A DNA stretch of 64,000 bases from Sphingomonas lacusdianchii (GCF_022664395.1 NZ_JAKRET010000013.1:1-64000), one strand, 5' to 3'; positions 27,754 to 36,068 are shown, counted from the first letter of the stretch. The notes: generated from the sequence alone by a model not told the origin. Translations and numbers: made by a program.

Positions 27754-30313
27754 ATGACGCAGACCATTTCGAACACGCACATCTTCGCCAGCGAAGCGCT
27801 GGCCAGCGTACCGACCTTCGACGGTGCGCAGGCGCCGCGGGCATTTAGCACCTCGCAGGGCGCGGCCTTCACCCCGCCCGAACAGGTGTCGTACGACCTC
27901 CGCACCGGCAAGACGGTGACGCTGGCGATGCCGATCTACGACACCGGCAAGGACGATCCCGAACTGGGGATGCAGTGGCAGCTGGGGTATCTGGGCGACA
28001 TGGTGAAGATCTGGGAAGATTTCACCGGCAAGGGCGTTCGCTACGCCCCGCTCGACAATGGCGTACAGGTCGACCACTGGGACCTCGCGGCCAATTACGA
28101 TGCCGACAACAGCCTCGTGCTCGACGGCCAAGTCCATTCGGGCGCCAATTACTGGGGCGACCACGGCACGGCGGCGACCGGTCTGGTCGTTGCGGCCCGC
28201 AATGGTCTTGGCGGGGTTGGCGTCGCCTATGGTGCCAGCTTCACACCGGTGAACGTCTATGACTGGTCGGGGCCGACCAATGTCGACGGTTGGAATTTCG
28301 TCGCGGTGCTGAAGGCCGCTGCCAGCCAGTATGACGTCATCAATTGCAGCTATATCCGTCCCGACCATTATGCGATCGCCACCTTCAATTCGCGCTCGCA
28401 GGGCGGCTGGGCGTCGGGTTATAACGAAGGCTATGCCTATCTCGCCGATCACGGCCGCGACGGTCTGGGCACGATCACGGTCAAGCCGGCGGGCAATTTC
28501 TCGTGGGACGCCCAGCATGATTCGAGCAACACGTCGCGCTATCTGATCAACGCCGCCGCCTATCGTCAGGCCGACGGCGTCTCCTCCAGCTGGTGCAATT
28601 ACGGGCCGGTCCTGTTGATCTCGGCACCGTCCAGCGACCGGCTGTTCCTCGGCGGCACCGGACTGGTCACCACCGACATGGTCGGCGGCGAGGGCTATAA
28701 CTGGTGGGACAATCTGGCCGACGACGAGCCCAACCTCGCCAAGTCCGACTATACCAACGCGTTCGGTGGCACGTCCGGCTCCGGCCCGATCGTCGCGGGC
28801 GTCGCGGCGCTGATGCTCGACGCCAACGACCAGCTCGGCTGGCGCGACGTGCGCACGATCTTCGCACAATCGGCCAAGATGCCGATCGCCTTCGAAACCG
28901 GGCCGGTTTCGTACATCGGCGAGTATAACGGTCGGATGTACAACGTCTCGCTGAACGAACGCTATTTCACGATCGGCGGACAGGCCGCGAACGTGAATGG
29001 CGGCGGTCTGCACTACAGCAACGACTATGGCTATGGCGCGGTCGATGCCTATGCCGCGGTGCGGATGGCCGAGGTCTGGTCGCTGTTCGGCCCGGCCAAG
29101 ACATCGGCGAACGAAATGCACGCCGCGGTCGAGACGAAGGTCGGCATCACTGCGCTTGGCGATCCCGCATCCGTGGTCGGCGACCCCTCGTACGTGGCCG
29201 GCGACCGCAGGGCGGTTACCGATTTCGTCGACGACCCGGTCCGCTTCAGCTTCGAAGTGACCGACGCAATGGACGTCGAGAATATCGACCTGACGCTGCG
29301 CTTCACCTGCCGGGTCAAGGTGCAGGATGCCGACGGCAACATCCTCGACAACTATCTGTCCGACATGTCGATGACGCAGTTCAAGCTGATCGCGCCCGAC
29401 GGGACCGAGATGTTCACCGCGCAGCCGGGCAATCGCGGCTGGGTCGATGGTTCGCAGGAATTCACCTTCGGCCTTGCCAATTTCCAGGGGGTAGAAAGCA
29501 AGGGCACGTGGACGATCGAGGTCGCCACCTATGCGCAGAACGGCGATCGCGACGGACGGCCGGTAATCATCACTACCGACGTGACGATCGAAAGCCTGAA
29601 GATGGACCTCTACGGCGCGCCGCCCACCAACGATGACGTCTACAGCTATACCAACGAATTCTTCACCATGGCGGCGATCGCCGGCGAGGCCGACCGCGCG
29701 GTGCTGAGCGACAAGAATGGCGGCAACGACTGGATCAACGCCGCCGCCGTGTCGGCGGACGTCGTGCTCGACCTCGGCACCACCGGCGGGGCGAGCTTCG
29801 GCGGCACCCGCGCCTTCTCGATCCAGCGCGGCACGGTGATCGAGAATGCGGTGACCGGCGACGGCAATGACAAGGTCACCGGCAATGCCGGCGCCAACAA
29901 GCTGTACGGCATGCGCGGCGACGACAAGCTGTACGGCCTTGCCGGCAACGACACCATCGACGGCGGCGCCGGCAATGACTGGATCGACGGCGGGCAAGGG
30001 CAACGACGTCCTGACCGGCGGCGCGGGCAACGACGTGTTCTTCTTCGACAACAAGGGGACGTCGGGCTTCGACCGCATCACCGACTTCTCCGCAGGCGAC
30101 AAGCTGATGCTGACCGCCGCACTGCGCGACAGCAACCGCGACGGCATCATCACCTTCGGCCGCGACGGCATCCTCAACCTCGACAAGTCCAGCCGCGGCG
30201 ACAAGCTGCTGCTCGACGGCGTCGATCCCGATAGCGGGCTGAAGTTCGCCGGCATGGAAAACGGTTATTACGTCTATGTCCTTAACGTGCCGGATATCGC
30301 CGGCGAGGGCTGA
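27754..30313 (+). pseudogene. S8 protease with P-domain and RTX repeats (copy 3), frameshifted
   Basis: Third paralogue with Asp101 (PLDNGVQ), His137 (GDHGTAATG) and Ser341 (GGTSGSGPIV) all present, a P-domain (FKLIAPDGTEMF, FGLANFQGVESKGTWTIEV) and the start of the RTX block. At 29992-29994 one extra G turns the GGCGGCAAGG of copies 1 and 2 into GGCGGGCAAGG. The zero frame then reads out of register to a stop at 30234, and the true C-terminus (KGNDVLTGGAGND through NVPDIAGEG) continues in the +1 frame to 30313. Loss of the RTX end should impair type I secretion. The downstream frame is undamaged, so this is either a very recent mutation, phase-type variation or a sequencing error. The ATG follows GGGGGGAG. 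Confidence 0.85.
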
Positions 30314-30322
30314 TGCACGGGC

Positions 30323-30354
30323 GCGACCGGACCGACCGGTCGCCCCCCCTTTTC
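30323..30354 (+). terminator. Hairpin after protease copy 3
   Basis: An 8-bp stem GCGACCGG / CCGGTCGC with loop ACCGA is followed by a C-run and TTTT. It is weaker than the terminators after copies 1 and 2, so some readthrough into the I78 inhibitor gene, 18 bases further on, is plausible. Confidence 0.6.
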
Positions 30355-30371
30355 CCGATGGAGCGCGAAGC

Positions 30372-30635
30372 ATGACCGATTTCGACCCGAAACCGAACCC
30401 GATCACGGCGGGACTGGCCGGCAGCGCCGCGCCCTTCGACCTTGGCGGTTGCGGGGCGGAGCGGGTCGAACGCGGCCAGCCGGTGCCCGACGCGCTGCTG
30501 GCGCAGGCGCAGGCGCATCCCGGGCAGGTCCGCATCGTACGGCGCGGGCAGGCGATGACGATGGATCTGCGCCCGCAAAGGCTGACGATCGTCGTCGACG
30601 ATGACGGCAGGGTGATCGCCGCACGCTGCGGTTGA
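30372..30635 (+). CDS. I78-family peptidase inhibitor
   Basis: An 87-residue protein matching Inhibitor I78: Cys27-Gly-Ala near the start of the domain, the central VRIVRRGQAMTMDLRPQRLTI strand-loop-strand (the usual form is R-x-I-x-P-G-x-x-x-T-x-D), the acidic turn VDDDGRV and the terminal Cys86-Gly, which normally pairs with Cys27. Known I78 proteins inhibit serine endopeptidases including subtilisin-type enzymes. Most bacterial members are exported or lipoproteins, but this one starts MTDFDPKPNP with no signal, so it should stay in the cytoplasm. Placed directly after three subtilase genes, it probably protects the cell from unsecreted protease (inference). The ATG at 30372 is preceded by GGAGCGCGAAG. 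Confidence 0.8.
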   Translation: MTDFDPKPNPITAGLAGSAAPFDLGGCGAERVERGQPVPDALLAQAQAHPGQVRIVRRGQAMTMDLRPQRLTIVVDDDGRVIAARCG

Positions 30636-30747
30636 CCAATCGGACCGGTCCCGGCCCTCGGCACGACGCGCACCGGGCGCATGCTTTTTCCCGGCAATCT
30701 ATATGCGGGGCGTTGGAAAGGTCGGCGGTGGCGGTAAAGGTCCGAAT

Positions 30748-31248
30748 GTGACCGAATCGGAAGCCCTTGCCCGCCTGACGCCGCGCGAACGCCGTTGCCT
30801 CGAACTGGTGGCGCGGCATTACGACACCGGACAGATCGCCGCCGAGCTGGGAATCAGCGTCGCGACGGTGAATGGATATCTGGCCGATGCCCGTCAGAAA
30901 CTGGGCGCGCGCAATCGCAAGGAAGCCGCGCGAATGCTGGGCGCCTCGCCGGTTTCCCCCACCGAAACAACGGGTTCCGACACCCCGACCGAAGATAGGG
31001 GTATGTTCGAACGGGTTGAGCCGACCGCGCCGGCCACGCCACCATTCGCCCCGCAGGTCGAGAGTCGATCGGGGGGATGGTTGTCCCGGCTGCTCTATCT
31101 CGAACGGACGACCGAACCGCGTCGTTTCGGGGTGGGGGGTCGCACGTTGATGATCGTCGGGCTGGTCGTGGCACTGTGCGCCGCGCTCGCCATGTCGGTC
31201 GTTGCCGCCGTGGGCCTCGTATCGATCTTTGCGAGCCTGCGTCCTTGA
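30748..31248 (+). CDS. LuxR-type HTH regulator with C-terminal membrane anchor
   Basis: About 166 residues. A LuxR/sigma-4-like helix-turn-helix lies at the N-terminus (LTPRERRCLELVARHYDTGQIAAELGISVATVNGYLADARQKLG, in residues about 10-55). A polar Pro/Thr-rich linker follows, then a single hydrophobic helix near the C-terminus (LMIVGLVVALCAALAMSVVAAVG). I prefer the GTG at 30748, which has AAAGG seven bases upstream; an ATG at 30703 has no RBS and would add a Gly-rich leader. DNA-binding at the front and a membrane tail is the reverse of the usual receiver-HTH order. It may tie promoter activity to the membrane. Target unknown; the nearest candidates are the protease/inhibitor genes. Confidence 0.75.
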   Translation: MTESEALARLTPRERRCLELVARHYDTGQIAAELGISVATVNGYLADARQKLGARNRKEAARMLGASPVSPTETTGSDTPTEDRGMFERVEPTAPATPPFAPQVESRSGGWLSRLLYLERTTEPRRFGVGGRTLMIVGLVVALCAALAMSVVAAVGLVSIFASLRP

Positions 31249-31267
31249 GCGACGAAGGGGGCATTTC

Positions 31268-31615
31268 ATGCATACACCACTGCATCCGGTGGTCACCGAC
31301 ATTACCCACGGGCTGCTGACCGCCGAACGGTCGAACGACGATGCGATCGTGTCGGCGGCGGCGATGATCCAGGCGCTGGTCGCCGATCGGGGGCAATTGC
31401 AGCTCCAGTTCGGCACGATCCAGGCACCGCTGACCGACGCCGCCAAGGCGATGATGCTGGCGGTGGAGGCCCGCGCGCATCTCGGCCGCTGTCACAAGCG
31501 GATGCACGAGATCGGCGTCGAGCACGCGCTGTTCGCGGCGACCGCGCATGGCGACGTCTTTCCGACGACCGGCGCGAGCGAGGCGACGCGATCGCCGCTG
31601 CCGCTGGCGGCCTGA
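31268..31615 (+). CDS. Hypothetical protein, 115 residues
   Basis: A predicted soluble, largely helical protein with no recognised family: MHTPLHPVVTDITHGLLTAER at the N-terminus, an amphipathic helical middle (AMIQALVADRGQLQLQFGTIQ) and an Ala-rich end. The ATG follows GAAGGGGGC with good spacing, which supports it as a real gene. It starts 20 bases after the membrane-anchored LuxR-type regulator and is followed 17 bases later by a membrane protein, so the four genes from 30748 to 32392 look like one operon. No catalytic motif is visible. Confidence 0.65.
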   Translation: MHTPLHPVVTDITHGLLTAERSNDDAIVSAAAMIQALVADRGQLQLQFGTIQAPLTDAAKAMMLAVEARAHLGRCHKRMHEIGVEHALFAATAHGDVFPTTGASEATRSPLPLAA

Positions 31616-31631
31616 CCGATCGGGCGACCGC

Positions 31632-32099
31632 GTGAACGCCTGGCTCTATCTGGCACTGCTGCTGACCGTTTCGGTCTGGACGCTGTGGCGTGGCGGCGCA
31701 CCCGAACGGATCGCGATGCTCGCGATCCTGTTCGCGGTCGCCGCCACGATCGCGGTCGCGTCCAACCATGTGTTCACCAGCCGCGAGACCGGCATCTTCG
31801 CGGTCGACCTGGTCCTGACCCTTGTGATTTGTACGCTGGCGATGCTGGCGGAAAGGTTCTGGCCGTTATGGCTAAGCGCAATATTGATCGTCGGCGTAAT
31901 GCTGCAACTGGCGATCTGGTACGCTCCGCGCTCGTACCGGGAAGTCTATCTGATCCTGCACGCGATGAGCGCCTATCCGACGCTGATGCTGATCCTGGCG
32001 GGGACGCTGCGCCATCGCCATCGGCTGCGTCGCGCGGGGCACGATCCGGCGTGGTCGACGACGCGACGCCGGAAAACGCCGCCCGCGCCCGCCGGCTGA
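31632..32099 (+). CDS. Small four-helix membrane protein, hypothetical
   Basis: 155 residues from a GTG start at 31632. Four hydrophobic segments are visible (WLYLALLLTVSVWTLW, ERIAMLAILFAVAATIAVA, FAVDLVLTLVICTLAMLAE, WPLWLSAILIVGVMLQLAIW), then an amphipathic stretch with HAMSAYPTLMLILAGTL and a basic, Pro-rich tail. No family is recognised. The C-terminal coding region overlaps the start of the next gene by 49 bases, suggesting coupling with that small regulator. Confidence 0.6.
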   Translation: MNAWLYLALLLTVSVWTLWRGGAPERIAMLAILFAVAATIAVASNHVFTSRETGIFAVDLVLTLVICTLAMLAERFWPLWLSAILIVGVMLQLAIWYAPRSYREVYLILHAMSAYPTLMLILAGTLRHRHRLRRAGHDPAWSTTRRRKTPPAPAG

Positions 32100-32392
32100 T
32101 CGCGATGAAGGACCGGATTGCCGGCCTCTATCCGGTCAAGGTCACCGACCCCGTCTATGACGCGCTGTTCCAGCTTTACATCGCCGAGGAGGAGGGACGG
32201 CCGATGTCGGTATCGGCAGTGGCACCGATGATCCGCGTGCCATCGACCACCTGGCTGCGCTGGGTGGCGTTGATGGAGGAGGCCGGACTGGTCGTGCGCC
32301 AGCCCGATCCGACGGACGCCCGTCGCAGCTGGATCGCGCTGACCCGCGAGTGCAAGGCGCGGCTGGACAAGCTGATCGCCGATCTGTGGTGA
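32051..32392 (+). CDS. MarR-like winged-helix protein
   Basis: 113 residues from a GTG at 32051. The region FQLYIAEEEGRPMSVSAVAPMIRVPSTTWLRWVALMEEAGLVVRQPDPTDARRSWIALT has the helix-turn-helix and beta-wing layout of MarR regulators, including the D-x-R-x3-L-T-like wing (DARRSWIALT). It lacks most of the long N- and C-terminal dimerisation helices, so it is shorter than normal MarR proteins (about 140). An ATG at 32105 would avoid overlap with the preceding gene but has no RBS. Its target and ligand are unknown. Confidence 0.65.
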   Translation: MVDDATPENAARARRLIAMKDRIAGLYPVKVTDPVYDALFQLYIAEEEGRPMSVSAVAPMIRVPSTTWLRWVALMEEAGLVVRQPDPTDARRSWIALTRECKARLDKLIADLW

Positions 32393-32696
32393 CGACGCGC
32401 GTGCGGTACCGTACCATCGAACCGGTTCCGCAACGGTCGTCGCCGCCATCGGCGAATTTCCGGCACATCGGCCACGTCCCGACGCCTCGCAAAGCAAATT
32501 GTTGATAGTGTTGTGTAAATAACCGTTCTCAATTCGCGTCGCATCGAAACTACCACGGTTCGTCGTGAAAAATTCCGAACCTATTGGTACTTTGCCACTA
32601 CGCCTTCTGGCAGAAATACCAGGAACGCACCTCCTTTCGGGCGGTTGATGCGCCCGAACCGGACGCGTCCCTGCGCCCCGGTCGGAGGAACCGACC
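32393..32696. other. Intergenic region before the stress gene block
   Basis: A 304-base gap without a credible gene. Its middle (about 32490-32610) is noticeably richer in A and T than the surroundings. The only regulatory signal I can support is an EcfG-type promoter near its right end, 50 bases before the lipoprotein start codon. Confidence 0.5.
32623..32647 (+). promoter_or_regulatory. EcfG-type general stress promoter
   Basis: GGAAC at 32623-32627, a 17-base spacer, then GTT at 32645-32647 matches the EcfG/SigT pattern GGAAC-N16/17-(C)GTT known from Caulobacter, Sphingomonas and methylobacteria. It lies about 50 bases before the lipoprotein gene that opens a same-strand series of CsbD, PhnA-like and entericidin-like genes, which are commonly in the general stress regulon. 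Confidence 0.65.
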
Positions 32697-33017
32697 ATGA
32701 AATCACTGGCGCTGATCTTGCTCGGTGCGGCCACGCTATCGGCCTGTGCTGCACCCGCCACCCGTATCTCTACGGGGTTGCAGCGCTATGGTCTCGACGC
32801 GCAGCGGGCCGATTGCGTCGGCACCCGCCTGCAGGGCGATCTGTCGCTCGGGCAGTTGCAGCAACTCGGCCGCGCCGCCGCGGCATATGGCACGAACGAT
32901 CCCAATCCCGGCGTCCTGACCGTCGGCGACCTGATCCGGGTCGCGGGCGAATTGAAGGACCCGGCAATCCCGCTAGCGGTCGGCAAGGCGGCGGCGGGCT
33001 GCAACGTGCTGCCGTGA
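32697..33017 (+). CDS. Small lipoprotein of unknown function
   Basis: 106 residues. The N-terminus MKSLALILLGAATLSAC is a lipoprotein signal with lipobox LSAC, so Cys17 would be lipidated. The mature part has two further Cys (in DCVGT and AAGCNVLP) that may pair. It contains LQQLGRAAAAYG and DLIRVAGELKDP but no known domain. The ATG follows GGAGG. As the first gene after an EcfG-like promoter, it probably belongs to the envelope part of the general stress response. Confidence 0.75.
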   Translation: MKSLALILLGAATLSACAAPATRISTGLQRYGLDAQRADCVGTRLQGDLSLGQLQQLGRAAAAYGTNDPNPGVLTVGDLIRVAGELKDPAIPLAVGKAAAGCNVLP

Positions 33018-33054
33018 CGCCCCGGGTCCCATTCGCAACCAGAGGAGCAATTCG

Positions 33055-33420
33055 ATGAACAGCGACGAATTCGAAGGCGGTATCCGCTATGCGACCGGCA
33101 AGGTCGAAAAGGCCGTGGGCGATGTCGCCGACCGCCGCGACTGGCAGGCCGATGGCGTGGTCGATCAGGTCGCAGGCGGCGCGCAGCATGGCTATGGCCG
33201 CGCCAAATCCATCCTGAACGACGCGATCGACAGCGCGCCGGGCCTCATCAAGGACGCGCGTGACCGGCTGGAGACGACCGGCAGGCAGGTCGCCGACGCC
33301 GCACAGCGTGGTGGCAAGACGACCGCGCGTGCCGCGAAGGAACAGCCGCTGGTCTGGGCACTCGGCGCGATCGCGCTCGGCTATGGTCTCGGCTGGCTGA
33401 TCCACGGGCGGCACGACTGA
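33055..33420 (+). CDS. CsbD/DUF883-like stress protein with C-terminal helix
   Basis: 121 residues. The N-terminal half resembles CsbD (YATGKVEKAVGDVADRRDWQADG); the C-terminal half resembles DUF883/ElaB-type proteins, with amphipathic helices (DRLETTGRQVADAAQRGGKTTARAAKEQPLV) and a hydrophobic segment WALGAIALGYGLGWLIHGR. Proteins of this make-up are abundant under osmotic or starvation stress, and ElaB-type proteins associate with the inner membrane. RBS AGAGGAG precedes the ATG. The gene is 8 bases upstream of the PAS regulator. Confidence 0.75.
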   Translation: MNSDEFEGGIRYATGKVEKAVGDVADRRDWQADGVVDQVAGGAQHGYGRAKSILNDAIDSAPGLIKDARDRLETTGRQVADAAQRGGKTTARAAKEQPLVWALGAIALGYGLGWLIHGRHD

Positions 33421-33427
33421 GCGCATC

Positions 33428-34945
33428 ATGGCGGAGGCGTCGTTCAAATCGCTGCGCGAGACGGCCGATCTGCGGCATTTGCGGCAGATCATCGTCGGTC
33501 TCGACGAAGGCGTGATCCTGATCGATCCCGATCAGAGCCTGTTATGGGCGAACGACGCCGCGCTGGCGATGCACGGCGTGCAGGACCTTGCCGAACTGGG
33601 CGCGACCGTCGACGAATATCGGTCGCGCTTCCAGCTCCATTACCGCAACAACCACCGGCTGGCGGCCGACGACTACCCGATCGACCGGGTCGTGTCGGGC
33701 GACCGGTTTTCGGAAGTGGTGGTCGAGGTGACCGTGGCCGGCGAGGACAAGCCGCGCTGGACGCATCAGGTACGCAGCCTCGTGCTGAACGACAGCGACG
33801 ATGGCGAGCCGACCTGTCTGGTGCTGATCGTGCAGGACGTGACCGCGCAGTATGAGGCGGAGGACCGGTTCGAACAGTCGTTCAAGGCCAACCCGGCACC
33901 GGCGGTCATCTGCCGCCTGCGCGACCTGCGGTTCGTGAAGGTCAATCAGGGGTTTCTCGACATGACCGGCTACGCCCGTAACCAGGTGCTCGATCGCACG
34001 GTGTACGACATCGACGTGCTGCGCGGTGCAGAACGCCGCGATCTGGCCAAGGAACGGCTGGCCGAGGGGCGTACCATCCCGCAGATGGAGGCCGAACTCG
34101 ACCTGCCGAATGGCGAGACCAAGCTGGTGATCGTCGCCGGACAGCCGATCGAGATGGGCGATGAACCCTGTCTGCTGTTCACCTTCGCCGATCTCGAACC
34201 GCGTCGCCGCGCGCAGGAGGCGTTGCGCCACAGCGAGGAACGCTTCACCCGCACGTTCCAGATGGCACCGGTGCCGATGGCGATCGGCGCACGCGACGGG
34301 CATCTATTGTGCGAGGTCAACGCCAGCTTCACGCAGATGACCGGTTATGCCCCCGATGCGATTATCGGTCGCCCGCTGGGCGAAGTCGGCCTGTGGGAAA
34401 GTGCCGCGGTCCGTCGCCGGGTCGAAGCGGCGATCGATGCGGGGCAGGACCTGCGTAACGAGGAAGTCCGCATCCATACGAGCGACGGCGCGATCCTCGA
34501 CTGCATCGTGTCGACCGAAGCGATCCGGCTGGGCGACGGGGCCTGCATCCTGTGGGCGATGCAGGACATCACCCGGCGCAAGGCGACCGAGGTCGAACTG
34601 GTCGAGGCGATCGAGGCGGTGATGAAGGACACCAGCTGGTTCAGCCGGTCGGTGATGGACAAGCTCGCCCGCCTGCGCACGCCGCCGGGCGAGAAGACCG
34701 GCCCCGGGCTGAACGACCTGACCCCGCGCGAACGCGACGTGCTGGCGCTGATCTGTCGGGGGCAGGACGACAAGACGATCGCGCGGACGCTGGACGTGTC
34801 GGGCAACACCGTGCGCAACCATGTCGCCCGCATCTATGCGAAGATCGGCGTCAATCGCCGGATCGCGGCGGTGGCATGGGCACGCAGCCGCGGTTTCGAC
34901 GACGGCACCCGGTTGGAAACCGACGATCGGGAGGCGGCCGCATGA
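33428..34945 (+). CDS. Triple-PAS LuxR-type transcriptional regulator
   Basis: 505 residues. Three PAS-type sensor domains follow one another: about 18-130 (IVGLDEGVILIDPDQSLLWAN), about 145-255 (RFVKVNQGFLDMTGYARNQVL) and about 265-390 (LLCEVNASFTQMTGYAPDAIIGRPLGEVG). A short helix links to a LuxR helix-turn-helix at 431-489 (LTPRERDVLALICRGQDDKTIARTLDVSGNTVRNHVARIYAKIG). There is no kinase or receiver domain, so it is a one-component cytoplasmic sensor-regulator; the ligand or cofactor is not evident. Its stop overlaps the next CsbD gene (ATGA), so it is embedded in the stress block and may regulate it. Confidence 0.85.
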   Translation: MAEASFKSLRETADLRHLRQIIVGLDEGVILIDPDQSLLWANDAALAMHGVQDLAELGATVDEYRSRFQLHYRNNHRLAADDYPIDRVVSGDRFSEVVVEVTVAGEDKPRWTHQVRSLVLNDSDDGEPTCLVLIVQDVTAQYEAEDRFEQSFKANPAPAVICRLRDLRFVKVNQGFLDMTGYARNQVLDRTVYDIDVLRGAERRDLAKERLAEGRTIPQMEAELDLPNGETKLVIVAGQPIEMGDEPCLLFTFADLEPRRRAQEALRHSEERFTRTFQMAPVPMAIGARDGHLLCEVNASFTQMTGYAPDAIIGRPLGEVGLWESAAVRRRVEAAIDAGQDLRNEEVRIHTSDGAILDCIVSTEAIRLGDGACILWAMQDITRRKATEVELVEAIEAVMKDTSWFSRSVMDKLARLRTPPGEKTGPGLNDLTPRERDVLALICRGQDDKTIARTLDVSGNTVRNHVARIYAKIGVNRRIAAVAWARSRGFDDGTRLETDDREAAA

Positions 34946-35124
34946 ACGACGGCAAGGCGACCGATGGCAAGCGCAACCCCGACCAACCGTCGGTGCGCGC
35001 GGCCAAGGGATCGGTCCATGAAGCGATCGGCAAGCTGATCGGCGACGATGCTGCCCGCGCCCGCGGTTCGGCCGAAAAGGCGGCGGGCGAAGCGGCCGAC
35101 AAAGACAAATCCTCGCGGCCCTGA
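34942..35124 (+). CDS. CsbD-family small stress protein
   Basis: 60 residues, hydrophilic. The core KGSVHEAIGKLIGDDAARARGSAEKAAGEAADK is the CsbD fold repeat (K-G-x-x-x-E-x-x-G-x-x-x-G-D-D), seen in general stress proteins of many bacteria, whose biochemical role is unknown. The ATG overlaps the stop codon of the PAS-LuxR gene by four bases, with GGGAGGCGG upstream as RBS, so translation is probably coupled. It is the second CsbD-type gene of the block. Confidence 0.85.
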   Translation: MNDGKATDGKRNPDQPSVRAAKGSVHEAIGKLIGDDAARARGSAEKAAGEAADKDKSSRP

Positions 35125-35156
35125 ACCGCAAGCGATCCGTAACAACAGGAGTATCC

Positions 35157-36068
35157 ATGGCGACCAATCTGAACACCGGCTACCGGCCGGTCGACCCCGC
35201 TTATGTCGACAAGACGCCGACCCGCATTTCGTGGGGAGCGATCTTTGCCGGGGTGGTGATCGCGATCGCGGTACAATTGGTGCTCGGCATTCTCGGCGCC
35301 GGCATCGGGCTGACCATGGTCGACCCGGTCGAGGGCACCACGCCGGGGGCGGCCGGCTTCGGCATCGGCGCGGGCCTTTACTGGCTCATCACCACCGTCG
35401 TCGCGCTGGGTGCTGGCGGCTATGCGGCGGCGCGGGTGTCGGGCGTGACCGAGCGGTTCGATGCACTGGTCCATGGGCTGGTCGTATGGGGCGTCACGCT
35501 GATCCTGACGCTGTATCTGCTGACCTCGGCGGTGGGCGGCATCATCGGCGGCGCGTTCCGTACCGTGGGTGCGGTCGCCGGTACCGCGGGCAGCGCGGTC
35601 GGCACGGTCGCGTCGGCAGCGCCCGCCGCAGCGGCGGTCGCCGGTGTCGATGCCAATGACGTGAAGGACGCCGCGCAGGACGTGCGCAGCGAAGCCGCCG
35701 CCTATCTGTCGGACGCGCCCAATGATCCGGCGCAAATGACGCCCGAACAGGCGCAGGCCGAAATCGCCCGCCAGCTGCCCGCGCTCGCCCGTGGTGGTGC
35801 CGAGGGCCAGCAGGCCGAGCGCCGCATCGTCGACATCGTCGCCGCGCAGCGCAAGATCAGCCGCCCCGAGGCACAGGCGCAGGTCACCCGCGCCAAGCAG
35901 CAATTCGTCCAGACCAAGAACGAAGCCGTCGCCACTGCCAAGTCGGCGACCGACAAGGCCGCCGGTGCGGCAGCAGGCACTTCGTTCGTCCTCGTGCTCG
36001 CGCTGTTGATCGGTGCGGCCGCGGCAGGTTTCGGTGCAACCACGGCGGCTCGTCGTAAGTTGCGCTGA
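35157..36068 (+). CDS. PhnA-like membrane protein
   Basis: 303 residues. The N-terminus PTRISWGAIFAGVVIAIAVQLVLGILGAGIGLTMVDP and next segments (GLYWLITTVVALGAGGYAAARVSG, GLVVWGVTLILTLYLLTSAVGGIIGG) match the membrane proteins labelled PhnA-like in alphaproteobacteria. A roughly 110-residue soluble Ala/Gln-rich helical region with AAYLSDAPNDPAQMTPEQAQAEIARQLPALARGG follows. A last helix (FVLVLALLIGAAAAGFG) and a basic tail end the protein. The name does not imply phosphonate metabolism. Its place between CsbD and entericidin genes suggests a role in the envelope stress response. RBS CAGGAG. Confidence 0.75.
   Translation: MATNLNTGYRPVDPAYVDKTPTRISWGAIFAGVVIAIAVQLVLGILGAGIGLTMVDPVEGTTPGAAGFGIGAGLYWLITTVVALGAGGYAAARVSGVTERFDALVHGLVVWGVTLILTLYLLTSAVGGIIGGAFRTVGAVAGTAGSAVGTVASAAPAAAAVAGVDANDVKDAAQDVRSEAAAYLSDAPNDPAQMTPEQAQAEIARQLPALARGGAEGQQAERRIVDIVAAQRKISRPEAQAQVTRAKQQFVQTKNEAVATAKSATDKAAGAAAGTSFVLVLALLIGAAAAGFGATTAARRKLR

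Noticed and set aside
29985..30005. Programmed ribosomal frameshift in the third protease
   Set aside because: The site GGCGGGCAAGG has no slippery heptamer or following pseudoknot that I can see, and the two paralogues simply lack the extra G, so an insertion or error is the better explanation.
22305..30635. Toxin-antitoxin or contact-dependent inhibition locus
   Set aside because: There is a protease-inhibitor pairing, but no toxin delivery repeats, VgrG/Rhs parts or immunity-type pairing per copy; a secreted-protease array with self-protection fits better.
35157..36068. Phosphonate metabolism gene phnA
   Set aside because: The family name PhnA-like is historical; the protein is a stress-associated membrane protein with no phosphonate enzyme motifs.
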